From assembly GCF_958295425.1 (NCBI RefSeq), contig NC_081153.1:14599001-14663000 (forward strand): a stretch of DNA of 64,000 nt, read 5' to 3'. This DNA is from Solea solea (Eukaryota; Chordata; Actinopteri; Pleuronectiformes; Soleidae). Positions 1 through 13,010 of this stretch are shown one piece after another. Within the stretch, counting starts at the first letter, position 1. Every line of letters starts with the position of its first letter. The translations under genes were made by a program, and so were the position numbers. Below the pieces are notes generated by a model, which was given only the letters and a program-made list of their open reading frames with translations, had not been told where the DNA came from and ran no database searches.

Positions 1-701
1 TTACTGCTTCCCCCACGGGACGCACAAATCTAGATATGTGCAACTTAAAGCCTTATGTTGGGTATATGACCGAGGATGATGTCATGCTTGACCTTATCAC
101 TCTGAGGGTTTTGCCCAGGTTTTCAACTTTGACCTCATTTGGTTAGTCAGAAAAGATGGGTCGACATGTCAGGGCAGTTGATCTGCCTTTCCTTTACGAG
201 CCCGCCTCTCTGTCTGCTGCCCATCTGGACCATTGTCCGATACAATTGACCAGAGCAGTCTCGTGTGTGTGTGCGTGCGTGCGTGCGTGTGCACGTGTGT
301 GTGTTTGTCTTTAGCAAGAATCGCTGGCTTCACATCAAGTTCCCTTTTTTGTCTGACTTTTTTTTTAGACATCATGTATTTTAGTACATCAGTGTATTTT
401 TGCAAGTTTCATTTTCTCAGACGCGAACACGTGATTTAGAGGGACTTTCTGAGCTTCATATCCAAAAGGATATTCCCTTTTAAGAAGGAAAAGGAAAGCT
501 GCATGGAAGAAAACCCTCACAATTAATTGTTTTTTGATTATTACGGTATGATTTTTTTAAAATTCCCCCTTTAACAATAGATTCAACTGTGTGGAATGTG
601 TGGAATATTGTGTGTGTGTGTGTGTGTGTGTTACAATGTGTATGTATGTGTGTGCACGTTACATCCGCTCACTAATTCTCCCTGCCTGTGTGTTCTTACA
701 G

Positions 702-3700
702 CGATTATGGAGGTCCATGAGGACTTCTTTGTCTATAAGAGTGGGATCTACAAGCACACTGATGTCAGCTTCACTAAACCTCCACAGTACCGCAAACATG
801 GGACACACTCAGTCAGGATCACTGGGTAAGTTACCACTATACAGTATCACTTTAGACTGTACATTAACACCTTTATATTATGGTTGTTTGAATGGTTGCA
901 CATACTATACTTCTTCTATATCATTTGGCAAAAAGCCTCAGTTTTAACCTATGACGTTACAGTGATCACAGCATGGCCACGAGTAGACGTGTTCTCTTTG
1001 CACAAACCCGATTAGATCCAACATAAACACACTGGGTTTTGAGATAGTGGTGGGATTTTTACGACATTGTGTTTCACGATGAAAGATTTTCTTCAGTCTG
1101 AGTAATCGGGCAGGAAAACCACGTGCTGTGTCTCACAAACTTTACACTTCCCTCCCAGCACATGTCTGGTTTCACTGCTGCTACATGCTCAGCAGTCACC
1201 GTTTCAGCAGAAATCTTATTTATTAAGGATGAATCAGATTTTCATTGAAGCAGCTGCTGCTCTTAGTCCTAATTCAAAGCTTTGTTTGCACGTGTGTTTG
1301 AACAAGCGGGCCGAGAGTGTACGTGTGGATACGCTTCCCTCCAGGTCTATTGCTCTCACAGACACACCTTTGGCTACACTCCTCCGTCTGCCCTCGACTC
1401 CTTTATCTAGTAAGAATGGCGACCACAAATATGCAGGCGGGCAGACGGCTGACACACCTGGATTACATTCCCCCACCCTCTTTGTCTCATTTCCCACCCT
1501 GTCTCCATCACTCTCCTTCCATCTGTCTCTTCATCACCGCTCAGACTGCCTTATTACTGACTGGCTGTCCTGCTACTGACTACTCTTGCTTTCATTCGGG
1601 CAGACAGGTGGTTGTTTGCGGCAGATTTTATGTGCCGTGTGGAGAGCAGCACGAGGCCGGAGGTTCTGACCTGTAGAATGTCATAACTTTCAACACAGGA
1701 CACCCGCCTGTTAGTCACCCAGCTGTTTTTGTGAGTTAAGTGAGTTCAATGATATGTTCCTGCTCACAAGTCCCACTTTCCAAATCAGTGAAATAAGCAG
1801 CTACCTTGTAATGGTTCCATTGTGGAGGCTGAGGAATGTGTGTGAGAGAGAATTTGACTGCACATTGATGGATGGATGGATGGATGGATGATAAAGCTTG
1901 TCCCAGACTCTGAAATAATAATAATAAAAAAAAAACTCTAGACAGCTGATTTCAGCACTATGATAAAATCAGTCTCTCTGGTTTTGTCTGACTGGCCATA
2001 AATGAAGACATAATATAACTTGTTTGGGGGGGGGGTGGGATCTTCAGCTTTTCCTGTACCTTTTGTGTGCACGTCTTCTTATATACTTTCATCATGTATA
2101 GACATGTATATGATAAACATTCAACCATCCGTCCTCTAACCGGTCTTTAGCCGGTATAAATCACATTCCTGCCCTGGGATGTCTTGTTGGGGTTCTGTGC
2201 ATGTCAGGATCCCACTCCGTGGACTGTAATTACATCTCACCCTGACTTTTTTTTCAATAAAACATGGAGATGTGCCGGGTGTGAGGCAACGCTGAGGATA
2301 CCCAGCTTCCCTGGAAGCATCCTGCTTTTTGACACCTGTCTGTGATTCATCACCGGTCACTGTGTGAGTGGATGTGGATGGAACAGTGGCATTGGTGTGG
2401 GGACAGATGGAGTGAAGCGCTAACCTGCCAGCCACGAGTATCAGTATGTCTACATAGGCCAAATCCCATCGCGATACGTTCCTTTAAGCCAGGGCCTGGG
2501 AAAGTTTGTGGAAAGAGCATTGAGGTCCACTGTGGTGGAAAGGTCTTTGTCCCGGCTGCCGACTCTGACTGCACCGGACAGAAAGAAGGGATCAGTGCCC
2601 CGGAGAAGAGGTCAGGGGGTTGGTTGAGGGCCGATGGGGTGAAGCGGGACACATGGGCACAGTAGTCTGCCCATCATTGTCCCCCGACTGAGCAAGTGAG
2701 CTGATTGGAGGCTTGATTAGAGTTCAGCAGAGGTACAAATCTGTCTGTAAAAATAAATACATAGACGGGAAAGCATGCAGATATTTACATACACACACAT
2801 ATATACTCTATAGGTGACACAAATCACATCTCTCCGGCCTTTGTCAGATTATAATTAGGAATGTGATGATTACACAACTGTCTCTAAGGTGTCTCTTTGC
2901 GGTTTATGTCGCGTCTCCAGTTGAGGAAACTCTGGGCTAATAAAGTCACTTGCTGATAGAAGGCTGGCACTATCTGTGAGGGCTGTGGTGGTAGACTGCC
3001 GAGTCTGAGACCTGCCACTTTGTTTCCCCGCATTCCTATCCTCCATAAAAGATAACAAGTGGTCCACACTGGGTCTCTCTTGGGACATGAAAGGCTCAGA
3101 GTGCAAAAACAGGATGGGAATAAGCTTTGGGAGAATGTTTTAATCATAACTACCAGAAACTGTTTGCGGCGAAGCTAAAATGAAAGCGTGATAGAAATTC
3201 ATGGGCCTTTGCCAGGTTTTTCCTGAGAACAAAGCTGCTGGAAAAGGGAGGTGGACAAGATAAGCGTCTGTGTTCAGACTGACATGTTTGTGTGTTTTTC
3301 ATCACTGGTTGGTTGTGTTGTCTATACTTATATTGATGGGGCACAGGGTGTTTGCTTCCTCGTAACCTTCCGTCTACTTCCTGATTCCCGTGAGTATGGA
3401 AATAGCAGAGGAAAAGGGGAATTCCGTGTTCTTTGGATTGGATAGACATAGGAGTGGAACGAGGTGGTGTCCAGCCATAAATACTCTGTTTTCAGGATGT
3501 TTTTTAACTTGATGAAACATAACTTTAAACACTACTTTAAACCCCTTCCTGGTTTCTTTATTAATAATACCAAGTGCTTCCAAGGGATCACATTCCATAG
3601 AAATGTTCAGACAGCATGTTTGTTGGAAATCATGCACACATTCACCTTTTAACCGTAGCCCTGTAACTCTGACACAGCTGTTGAGTAACCACATTTTCTA

Positions 3701-4053
3701 CTTTTTGCACCAGGTGGGGAGAGGATAAAAACTTTGATGGGACTTCGAGAAAGTATTGGGTAAGCTGTGTGTTGAAACAAAAATGTACTTGAACTTGCAG
3801 CACTGTCAAATCATCCTTTTAAAAAGTTGCTTTTCATATCAGAAAATGTGAAAGCTGTCAAACCTAATCACAATCTATGTTCCAGATTGCTGCCAACTCG
3901 TGGGGGAAGAACTGGGGAGAGAACGGCTACTTCCGCATCGCTCGCGGCGAGAATGAGTGCGAGATTGAAGCATTTGTAATTGGAGTGTGGGGCAGGATCG
4001 CGATGGAGGACATGCACAAACATCATCACCACCATCGCCGCCGACACATTTAG
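702..4053 (+). CDS. tinagl1: Tubulointerstitial nephritis antigen-like 1, last three coding exons (5' part outside window)
   Basis: Secreted basement-membrane glycoprotein of the papain/cathepsin B fold that lacks protease activity in known members. Coding exons are 702-825, 3714-3759 and 3886-4053 (stop TAG 4051-4053), with GT/AG borders and kept frame. The first begins IMEVHEDFF and contains [12 protein letters not shown], which carries the papain-fold histidine. The third begins [18 protein letters not shown], which carries the papain-fold asparagine, and ends in [10 protein letters not shown], the TINAGL1 signature, rather than the TINAG ending. The position equivalent to the catalytic cysteine (serine in this family) lies upstream of the window. 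The tail after MEDM is rich in His and Arg (13 residues), longer than the short Gly-His-His end of human TINAGL1. No upstream exon is visible in 1-701, so that stretch is intron. The 2.9-kb intron 826-3713 shows only microsatellite and no recognised exon. The gene converges on lim2. Identity is secure. Confidence 0.95.
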
Positions 4054-6567
4054 AAACACAACAGATGTTGTTTTTATCCCACGTATTGTAGGGTGTTGCC
4101 CCAGAGGAGAATCACAGCAAGAGTCTGAAAGCATCATAATTTTCCTTGTCCACTGAAATGGCTCGGACAGCCACAAAACCAACAACAGAGCCCCCGATTG
4201 TTCTCCTTTTTCACCTTGCTTAAATCTGGGGATTACTCCCCCTCTCCTCCATTTTTACCATTTTAAGAGCGCGCCCTCTCCAAATTTCTCCAGGAACTTA
4301 AGGTTTATGTCACCAAAAAACAAAGGAAAAACCAAGCGAAAGTTTCCTTGCAGTGAAAACACCTCAGGTACCAACTGTTCCAAAGAACCACACATCCCAC
4401 AATCCTCAGTAATATCAGGTGAAGGCCCAAGATGAGGCTCAGTCTGATCCATAGGCTTTCAAGTGTCAATGTGAACCTTTTACTTTTCTGTAGCTTTCTG
4501 TAGGACAGAGAACAGGAAATCTGAGAGTCAGATTATCAGACATCAGACCCCCTCAGTGTGTCACACACCCAGCTCAACCTCGTAACACAATAACATCTCA
4601 TAGATGCTCTTGGTGACGTCCACCTGTCAGCCATACATGGTCACCGCTTGGTTTAGAGTTAGTAGCTGCAGGGAAAACAGTTGCTCACACATTCTAGTAA
4701 AAACGAGACCAATCCAACACTGGAAACGTGAGCTGATGCGCGAGTGTCACATCACCAACATTTCTGGAGAACTGACAGTGACTGACAATTAGAAGTCGTC
4801 AAATGCCAAGAATTGTGACATAATAATGTAACAGGTTAAACCGTGACCTTCTAATGAAAAAATACAAGTGTCAGTGGATATGTTTCTCAGACAGCAGGTG
4901 AATTCATTTATTTTCTGCCAAGATACGGTAGATAAAAATAAGAGAGACATGAATGCTGCCATTCCTGACCCTGACCATCTTATTTAAGAGATTAAAGAAG
5001 AAAAAACAGTTTCCAGCATTTCAGAGGGTAAGAAGAAACAAGAGACAGGAAATAGAGTTGTTTAGACCACTAAGAAAAAAAATACATTCTTGTATAGTTG
5101 TCTTAAATTGCTTTCATTTGTTTTGTATACACTGTTACAATTTTGAGCTAAAGATGTTTTTGCAGTTATATTTTAAAGTTTTATTTTAATACAAATGTAC
5201 TGTATTTAGTGACTGTCATAACACATGCATCACGTGGCTGATTTTCTGCTCGTACACAGCTGTAAATCTTTTTTTTGGGAGGGGGAGGTCCATACATAAG
5301 TCTTAAGTTTGATGCATTTCATATGAAGCCACTTCTCGCAAAACACCAACTCACACCGATTACATATAAGCTGTTCTGCATGTTTCTTTATATTCCGCTG
5401 GGAATTGAACATGTTCCAACTTCTCAGCCCTGGGCTTGTTGTTGCTACAGTGTCATAGCTCTTTGTGATGTCAGGGTTGAGGGATTTTCGGATCCTTTTC
5501 AAACGCAGCCTCACTTAAAAAGAAAAACACATAGAGTATTATTACACCTCACCTTAAATTACATCCGTGTGTCATTCAAGTGCAACTTGAAAAGGATTCT
5601 ATATTTCTTTATTACTATCAGGTCTTGTGATCTCTTTTCAAGGCATGGATCAGTAGATTGGACTGGATGGACGCACAATGTGCAGCGTGCTGGAGGGAGA
5701 TCGGACATTGTTTCATTACATGTTCTCATGTAATGGACTGAATGTATGGTTTAAGTTTTCATTTTGAAATAAGCAGTGGTAGTAAAGAAACATGAAGGGC
5801 ACCTCCAACCTAGGATTCACAGCAGCGTTGACAATACCCAGAGAACAATGTGAGATTATTTATGTTTTTATTTGCTAGCTGCATTTAGCATCATTGACAT
5901 TAATTTATACAGGAGTGGCATCATCGCGAGATGACTGAGTTCTGTATTTAGTTCTCTTAGTGGACCGTGTTCCCTACATGCACCTTAGGACCAAGATGAT
6001 CCTTCAGCCATTTTAAGTCTGTAGGCTGAGATCATTCTAGCAGTGAGATGGTTTTGAGAAAGAGAAGCATCGTGTGAAAGCAGACAAATGAGTTTGTTCA
6101 TGCAGAGGACGATACAGTGGACTCTGACCAAAGCTGGAAACATTTCATTTTGATTGTGCAGAGATATGTTGCTGTTTTTTTGTGTGTTTTCACAATGTAT
6201 TTTGCTTACATTACGGATTAGCTTTTCAACATAAGGTTTAAATAGGACTAGTAACACAGTTGTTGCTCAATACTTTATTTGCAAACTCCTATCCATAGAA
6301 AATGAGCCAAACACTTCTCTCCAACTACACCTCTAATCACACATCCACTCATAAGTTGTGTATTTTATGTAAAATGTATGTAAACCACTTAGTCGACATG
6401 TAGACTTTATTTATGATCCGATCAGATGTGTAAATTACATACCTTTTATTCTTTGTTTTTTTTTGTTTTTTTTTTTTCTCTCCCTGTTTACCCGTGCAAT
6501 TGTTTTCCTGTCTTGTGTATTGTGTGCACTAAATGCATTACCACATTAGTGTTCACCTGTGCGGCAT

Positions 6568-6573
6568 AATAAA
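6568..6573 (+). promoter_or_regulatory. tinagl1: Candidate polyadenylation signal of tinagl1
   Basis: This AATAAA hexamer is followed within about 30 bases by a GT-rich stretch. It is the only AATAAA I noticed between the tinagl1 stop codon and the convergent lim2 gene. It would give a 3' UTR of about 2.5 kb. That length is inferred; no transcript is available. Confidence 0.5.
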
Positions 6574-8133
6574 GTCTTTCCAAAATGGCTTGGGTTGTAT
6601 TTTGCATTTATAGAGGGCGAAGTTATGTGGAAAAATGTTTTAGAATTTAGATTTATTTTAGACAAGGTGTGTGGTTTTCAGGAATGTTTGGGATCAGCCA
6701 GCGTGGAGAGACTGGTGAGCGTTCAGGGAGAAGAGGCTGGGTAGGATGTGTATTTCCAAGGATCTGCTGTGTCGACATAATTTTGCAGTACTAAATTTTC
6801 CAGTACAACTCAATAACATTGACTGGTGAAAGACCAATGTGGTTTTTTTGGAGCATAATAATACTGTGTGTACAGTATACATTGTTTTTCTCCTGCCTTA
6901 AATTATTCAGTGATTTCTTTATGTGTTTGTGCCTCTGTGTCCCACCAACACACCTGGCTGCACATCTGCCACAGAGAGAGACAGTGCTGTTTGAAGTGTG
7001 CAAAATTGCAGGTCTGTAAAATGAGCCATATTAAGCAAACGGCTTCTGTCAGTGAAAAATACCAGTTGTTGTGCAGTTTGTCAAACGAGTGTGTGAGTGT
7101 GAGCAGATCTATGGCCCGTTGTCCTGGTGGGTGACCTTAACCTTGCATTCCTGAGTTTAATATTTCATCTATGAAACGTTTCAATGAATTTTGAATGAGT
7201 ATGTATTCCTCAAATTAGGTTATTCTTTAACTTTAAGTACACACCTGGACCAAGCGCTACATTCTTTAAACTAAAGCAACAGACTGGGCGTGCAGCTGAG
7301 ATGATCGCTCTAACTTTCTGTGTCAATTCACAAGAAAGATAATAGTGCACATATACAAAAGAATGAGGGTGATGATGCTACTCTTTCAAAAAAATCTCAT
7401 ACTGTACCTCTTTGTGTTTGTTGTGTAAACTACATTATGTTTTCAGGTAAAACACGCTGCAATAATTGACAAGCCTATTTTGGGCAAAGCAATATTTAAG
7501 GGCTTATCAAATACTTGAGAAGGTATTTTTGTAATTTCTCAACTGTTAAAATTACCTTAATGATACTTCTGCATCTTGGACTGTAGCACATTATGAAAAC
7601 CCTTACTCCAACTACTCATTGTGTTCAAAAAGGTTGTTATATTAACTTGGATTTATAAATAAAAGGTCTTGTGGCTGCACTTAGGGTTAGTGCTTCTCTA
7701 GAGTCTATAGAGTTAAGGTGTTACGCTTCTGGAAGGCGAACATTTCTGGCCTCGGTGAGACCCCAGGGTGGACCATCGAAGAGTCTGGAGAAATAATCTG
7801 GGAATATTAGAGTTTATCACTTCATTGCAGCCACAGGGCCAGTCATGGAAACTTGGATCAAGGGGTCGGTCCAGAGACTGTTTACATTTCCCTCATTGTT
7901 TCTGCGTCACTATGTAGCCAAAGCATTCATTACCTCAGCAGCTACTGCTCTTGTCCCCCCCCCCCCCTCCCCGATGATGGTGATTAATAGATGCATACCA
8001 AGGAAAAAGAGGAAGCAGTTATTAAAGATGGAGGAGATGGAACAATCAGAGCCTGGAGACCCCACCCTGTATTGTCCCCCGGTCCAGGAACATAATCTTC
8101 TTCTCAGGTTCTGTTCTGCATCATGAGGCCTAT

Positions 8134-8158
8134 CACACACACACACACACACACACAC
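8134..8158. repeat. (CA)n microsatellite
   Basis: About 12 uninterrupted CA units lie between tinagl1 and lim2. Confidence 0.9.
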
Positions 8159-8771
8159 TGCTATAATATATTCCCTTTACCTTACACCTCACAGAACCTA
8201 ATCAGATACCCAAATCTAAACCTAAACCTGACCGTATCCCTACAACCTAACAGGAAGTCTTGACACTGCACAATCCCTTTGAAGGTGTGTCACAAAGTTG
8301 AGACTGTAATTCAGTGTACTATACTCAGAGAACGTCAACAAACATGTTGCGAAAGATCGTGCTTGGAAACTTGGAAGCTGGAACTATTTCCCATAAACAA
8401 CAGCCTAATAAAAACATATTAGTTTGGGGGAAGCCGCAAACACATATTGTAGCTTCAGGGGCAATCCTGAGACAAAGGTATGCACTGTTTACCTTTTATG
8501 CATTGTTCTCTGCCGTGCAGACTAATATTTCCATTTCAGCTAATTCTTTGAAGCATTTCCTGAGCAGAAACATTGTCTGCGATCGGTGAATTACTGGAGT
8601 GAAGTGAACAACTGTAGCTCCAGATAAAATGTTTCTCAGCATCTTGTGCTTGTATCAGATTTAACCTTGAGTCAGTCGAACAAACACGCCGCTCTCGTGC
8701 TGTGTTTCAGTGCTGCCATCTTCTGGTGTCCTCTCAGTGCAGCAGCGGAAACAAAGCAGTGGAGCGTCAAC

Positions 8772-8777
8772 TTTATT
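8772..8777 (-). promoter_or_regulatory. lim2: Candidate polyadenylation signal of lim2
   Basis: TTTATT on the plus strand reads AATAAA on the lim2 strand, about 290 bases after the lim2 stop codon. It would give a short 3' UTR. Confidence 0.6.
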
Positions 8778-9069
8778 GAACGTGCCAAATCACAGAATGA
8801 TCAGTATGATTTAATGAAGGTTTAATAAGTTTGATAACACCAATATCATGTTACAATTATCAGACACATTATTCAGTTTAACTGGGTTTGTTTTTACTCC
8901 ATGCTAATATAATGAATGATTAAAGAAGGTGTGTTTTAGAAAGCAGACCATCTAAGGCCTCTAGGACCAGCGTCAGTCATCAAATCTTCTGCAGATCAGT
9001 GTGTACAGCTTCTCCTCTACTCAAAGTGGCATTTTTCTCTTTTGAGAAACACAAGCAGTTTGTCTCCCT

Positions 9070-10310
9070 CTAGCGTGGGCTGTTTCCTCTCCTGCATTCA
9101 CACATTCTGTAAGCACATATGTAGAAAATTCCTGCAACAGACAGAGGCAGAGTGTTGGTGACGTACATTATGTTTGATGACAAAATGACACACAAATTAC
9201 ACACTATACAACTTCAATCTAAATATTATTATGTGTATATATATATATATATATATGTGTGACCTTAGTCCAAAGTGACCTTTGGACCACCCTTGTCCAA
9301 AGTGACCTTTGTCCATTCTCACCAGCAAAGAAGTTCATGAGCATGGCCACCCAGCCAAGTATGTAAGACCATGAGAAGCGCCAGTCACCAAAGCGCCTTC
9401 CCAGGAAGTTGATAGTCACTCCGGTGTAGATGGCCATAGCCAACAAAACAAACAAAGCTGAGTGGGACAGAGGACAAAAACATGGCAGTTATACTTTGTG
9501 TGTATGTGCCTCAAAGTGTGTGTGTGTGTGTGTGTGTCAGGTCAGAAGGAAGACGGCACTCACTGGAGATAAAAAACATGACTCCTGCAGCAAAGGAGCG
9601 GTTGAACCTTTCGAAGGAGGAGAAGTGTGAAAAAGACATGATGCCAGCTATGATGCCTGCAAAGCACGACATCCCTGAGAGGATCATGAAAGCCCTGGTG
9701 GCATTCCAGTAAGCTGGAAAAAAACAGGTACACGTTATCAATAATGTCATGTGCTGTTATGGATATACAGTCACCCTTGATTAATACTAACATGACATCC
9801 GCTTTTACTGTGAGCAGAAGTGATTTAGTGATTTTTCTAGCCAGTGATTATTTCATTTTTAGCTCAGGTAGTAGATAACGTTAAATACCTTTGGCAAAAA
9901 CACAAACCAGCTGCTGAATCTCAATAAAAGAAATAATGTGACACGGCTTGTCTCTAGTTTATGGTGAAAAGGGAACTCGAAATGACAAAGCATAAGACCT
10001 GACAAGTTAGTCACACAACTAGTATCATTTCAAGGAGGCAAATTCGTCAATACACTCCTACGATAGAAAGAAAACAACCACAGGTGCTTTTGATTTGTTT
10101 AATTTGTGTCCTTGATTGTTCCACAGATGACTTACCTATATTGTCAGTCTGCATGTAGCACTTGTTGGACATGCAGTATCTCCACAGACCCTGGTGGGCA
10201 TAGTTTCCAGAGAGCCTGTACTGCATCCAGTAGTCAGTTGCAGTGGAGACCACCAGCAGGATGTTACCCACGATGGCACAGAACAGACCCCCTCCCATGA
10301 AGCTGTACAT
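9070..10310 (-). CDS. lim2: Lens fiber membrane intrinsic protein (MP20), complete coding region
   Basis: Four-pass membrane protein of the PMP22/claudin superfamily, a major integral protein of lens fibre cells thought to act in cell junctions. Coding exons on the minus strand are 10310-10136, 9713-9564, 9457-9323 and 9131-9070. They sum to 522 nt, giving 173 aa, the same length as human LIM2. The start MYSFMGGGLFC matches the family start exactly. An in-frame ATG 24 nt upstream (MAPLSQLK) was rejected because orthologues begin at MYSF. The first extracellular loop has GLWRYC and the paired Cys of NKCY, as in the claudin W-GLW-C-C signature. Other family blocks are AYWNATRAFMILS, AIYTGVT, FLGRRFGDWRFSWSYILGW and a short C-terminal CECRR tail. 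An acceptor at 10345-10347 shows a non-coding first exon upstream, and a donor at about 11298 is a possible partner. Convergent with tinagl1, divergent from ubqln4. Confidence 0.96.
9233..9315. repeat. (AT)n tract followed by a duplicated 30-bp segment in lim2 intron 3
   Basis: An (AT)n run at about 9236-9256 is followed by two near-identical copies of a segment containing TCCAAAGTGACCTTT, roughly 33 bases apart. The first copy forms a short inverted repeat (GTCCAAAG/CTTTGGAC around TGA). It lies within the third lim2 intron. Confidence 0.7.
9517..9538. repeat. (TG)n microsatellite in lim2 intron 2
   Basis: About ten TG units sit between lim2 coding exons 2 and 3. Confidence 0.85.
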
Positions 10311-10410
10311 CTTGAGCTGAGACAATGGGGCCACTTCAGAGCAACTGCAGGAGAGGAAATCAAACGTTTGGGTAACATCATACCTGACTGTTCAGGAGTG
10401 CCACTGAGGA

Positions 10411-10918
10411 CTAAGGTTATTATAAATAATGAAAACTAAAATTGAAAAAAAAACAAAAAAAAGTGTTCGTTAAGTGAAATAAAAACAATAACTAGAGTTT
10501 AAAGAAAACAATAACTGAAACTAAATTGTGCGTTTATAAAACTAACTAAAATTGGAGCAAAAACTTTTCATCTTTGTAAATTCATTCCATACATAATCCT
10601 TTTGGGGTCATATGATTTATTTTTTCTCTGCCGACAATTTTGAAAGGTTGTATTTGAGACAGCATTTTCATTCATTCATAATAAAATGTTTTTGTTTCCA
10701 ATGTTGGACATACAAGTTAAACATAACATTTGTTATGAAGTTCATTGGTTTGAGTTGGTTCATCTAATTAAATCAAACCTCTAGTCTTTTATTGGGTTTA
10801 TTTATTGGGTTGTTTTTTTTCCTCAGATTGAACTCCCTGAAACTAAACTAACACTAAGCATTTACAAAAATAAAAACAAATAAAAACTAGAATGAAAAAT
10901 CCAAAACTATTGTAAACT
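10411..10918. mobile_element. hAT-like non-autonomous element with flanking duplication
   Basis: This is a 508-bp AT-rich element, full of AAAACTAAA-type runs, starting CTAAGGTTATTATAAA and ending AAAACTATTGTAAACT. The imperfect inverted ends share the GGTTATTATA / ACAATAGTTTT theme seen in a very common teleost repeat. CACTGAGGA occurs immediately on both sides (10402-10410 and 10919-10927), a 9-base match consistent with an 8-bp hAT target duplication. It carries no transposase. It lies just upstream of the first coding exon of lim2, probably in its 5' intron. The family assignment is inferred from ends and duplication length. Confidence 0.72.
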
Positions 10919-11297
10919 CACTGAGGAGCTAAAACATAATGTATGAATTGAAATATGTTGTCAGTCAGTGTCAGTGTGGCACTATGCATGTGCAAGTGTA
11001 TATATAGCCCTTGGGTGGGCTATCGTAAAAATGAAATGATACAAATCCTGCCAAAACTGCACAAAGGATTTAAAGTGCTGCTTGAAAATCACATGATTCT
11101 AGCCAATACAAAACTTCACTCAACAACACGGACGACTAGAAACTAGTGACTAGTGAACAAGTGCAAAGCAAAACCAATGTTCAAGCTGCTCTTTACAAGT
11201 ATGGAGTTAGTTGTAGTTTTCCCTTTAGATCAGCACGTCACATTGGTGTATTACCGGTTATGGTAAATAAAAAAAGGTATGAAATTTGATGCCTTAC

Positions 11298-11345
11298 CTT
11301 GTTTCTGGAAATGCACCCTCTCTACTGCCCACCTTCCACAGGTAA
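11298..11345 (-). other. lim2: Possible non-coding first exon of lim2
   Basis: On the minus strand a consensus donor (AAG/GTAAGG) ends at 11298. lim2 must have an upstream exon because its first coding exon is preceded by a clean acceptor at 10345-10347. I could not fix the 5' end and see no TATA box, so this is only a candidate. Confidence 0.3.
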
Positions 11346-11349
11346 AGAT

Positions 11350-12890
11350 AGAGATGGGTAGAGGGAAAAAGGTGAGAGCTGCTGCTCACTTAGTGGGAAA
11401 GAGAGAGAATCAGAGAGAATACGGCGACCAAAAAGCTGTCCCTCACTTTTCTGTTGATGATAGCAAAATTCTTTGCAGCCACCACTGTCTCTGTGTGGGG
11501 GGCATTTGAATGAGATGCTACAGAGGCCACAGTACATGTGACCCTGCACATTTGAGTGTGTGTATGTGTGGGCATGGGGCCTTGGAAAAGGTGTGGTGGC
11601 CCATGTTCCTTTTTTGTGGGCTTTTGTTTGATTTGCTCTAGAACTAAGGAAATGCATAGGTATGCAGGACTGTCTGTCTGTGTCAGTGCAACGTGCTGAA
11701 ACAGACACTTTCTTTCAGTGCCGTCACCATCACACTGTGGCAGTATGGAAGGGCACATACGTATAGAGAGAGCACACTACATGAGCAGCTCTTTCTCTGT
11801 CCTATTGGGCTGTTTTAACCTAAAAAAACAATGGTTTGTCGGTTCATATTTTAATATCTGACAAAGTTATTTGTGCACATACATGCTTGCTCTTTCTTGA
11901 ACACTGTTTTAATAAGAGTTCAGTGGGAAATTGCTGGAGAGGTTGGGGTCTGGAGATCGCTGCCAAGTTGACGTTACCACCACCAGGACACATCGTCAGT
12001 TGTGTACAGTTGTGATTATATCAACGTACAAAGGTGATTAACACAGTTTAAATATAAATATTTTGTGCAATAACACTGGCCAGGAAGAAATGAAATACTG
12101 CTGTATAGTCTGTTCCCATGAAATGTTGTTGTGTGTTTGTGTGAATTGATGAGCAAAAATAAGGCAATGTATCAATCCTTCAGTCTATGGTATAAAATAG
12201 TACATAATAAAAGAGAAATGACTCATACTGTAAAGAGAAGTAAAACCTTGCACTGTTGCCCTTGAGCAAAACAAAGAAAACAAAACAACTCTACTGCTTC
12301 ACAAATTATATTATATCTGTATTTATTGAGTGATTTTCTTTTACATAATACAAGGAGGATGAGCTCAAGTCTAAGAATTTCATTATTGTAACTTGGGACA
12401 ATCTTTTTGGAAATGTATTAAGAAAAGGGAGAGTAGGACAAACTTTTCAGTTCTTTATTGATATTGATACTGACTTGCTGAACTGTGAAGAATCTAATCT
12501 GTTAACTTTTATGTAATACATTGCCTTTACGTAAGGCAGTTGTTGTGTGTTATTTGGAGTGGAAGTACACCTGCACCCATGTCTTCTAATTCTTTCTGGC
12601 AGGCTGAACACTAAGAGGTGTAATGCTGCCCTGCCAACATGGTTCCTAATCACAGTATGAAGTTATTCATAATTTTGATCCCATCTCATCCTTTTCTCAT
12701 CCTTCTTTGTCATGGGTCAAAGTTCTTCTTCATTCTCATCCTTTTATTATTATTATCCTCTACCTTCAAAGGCATGGACCTTCAAAGGCTTAGCAAACAT
12801 TCATAACATGGTTCGGATTTGTCTTTTAAGAATATGAAACTTTCCACATCATATAAGATTTAAAAAATAAAAGTAATAGTCTTAGTCCCC
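11350..12890. other. lim2-ubqln4 divergent intergenic region
   Basis: No coding exon is supported here. Open frames on both strands are short and do not resemble known proteins. The sequence is AT-rich and mostly unique-looking. It must hold the lim2 promoter and the distal ubqln4 promoter, but I see no decisive motif. Confidence 0.5.
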
Positions 12891-13010
12891 ACCCCCTTTC
12901 TCATTGTAAATAAAACTTATTCCCACATGAAACTACACACGTAAAGGCCCCTCCCTCCACCCCCCTCTCTCTCATACGTGAACCCGTGCATTTCTTTCTG
13001 GAAAGAGGTT

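Larger units (their letters stand above)
4054..8771. other. tinagl1 3' UTR and tinagl1-lim2 intergenic region
   Basis: No coding exon is recognisable here on either strand. The left part to about 6.6 kb is probably tinagl1 3' UTR. The rest is AT-rich unique-looking sequence with a C/T-rich run at about 7956-7970, a (CA)n run at 8134-8158, and a block of short CCTAAA/CCTAAC-like motifs at about 8190-8260. Open frames in it are short and resemble no family I know. Confidence 0.6.

Noticed and set aside
8714..8725. GCCATCTTCTGG as a CTCF site downstream of lim2
   Set aside because: The core differs at a key position, and similar CCATCT(T/A)CTGG strings are common in fish repeats.
10311..10334. 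Upstream in-frame ATG of lim2 (adds MAPLSQLK)
   Set aside because: Known Lim2 proteins begin at MYSFMGGG and the total then equals 173 aa exactly.
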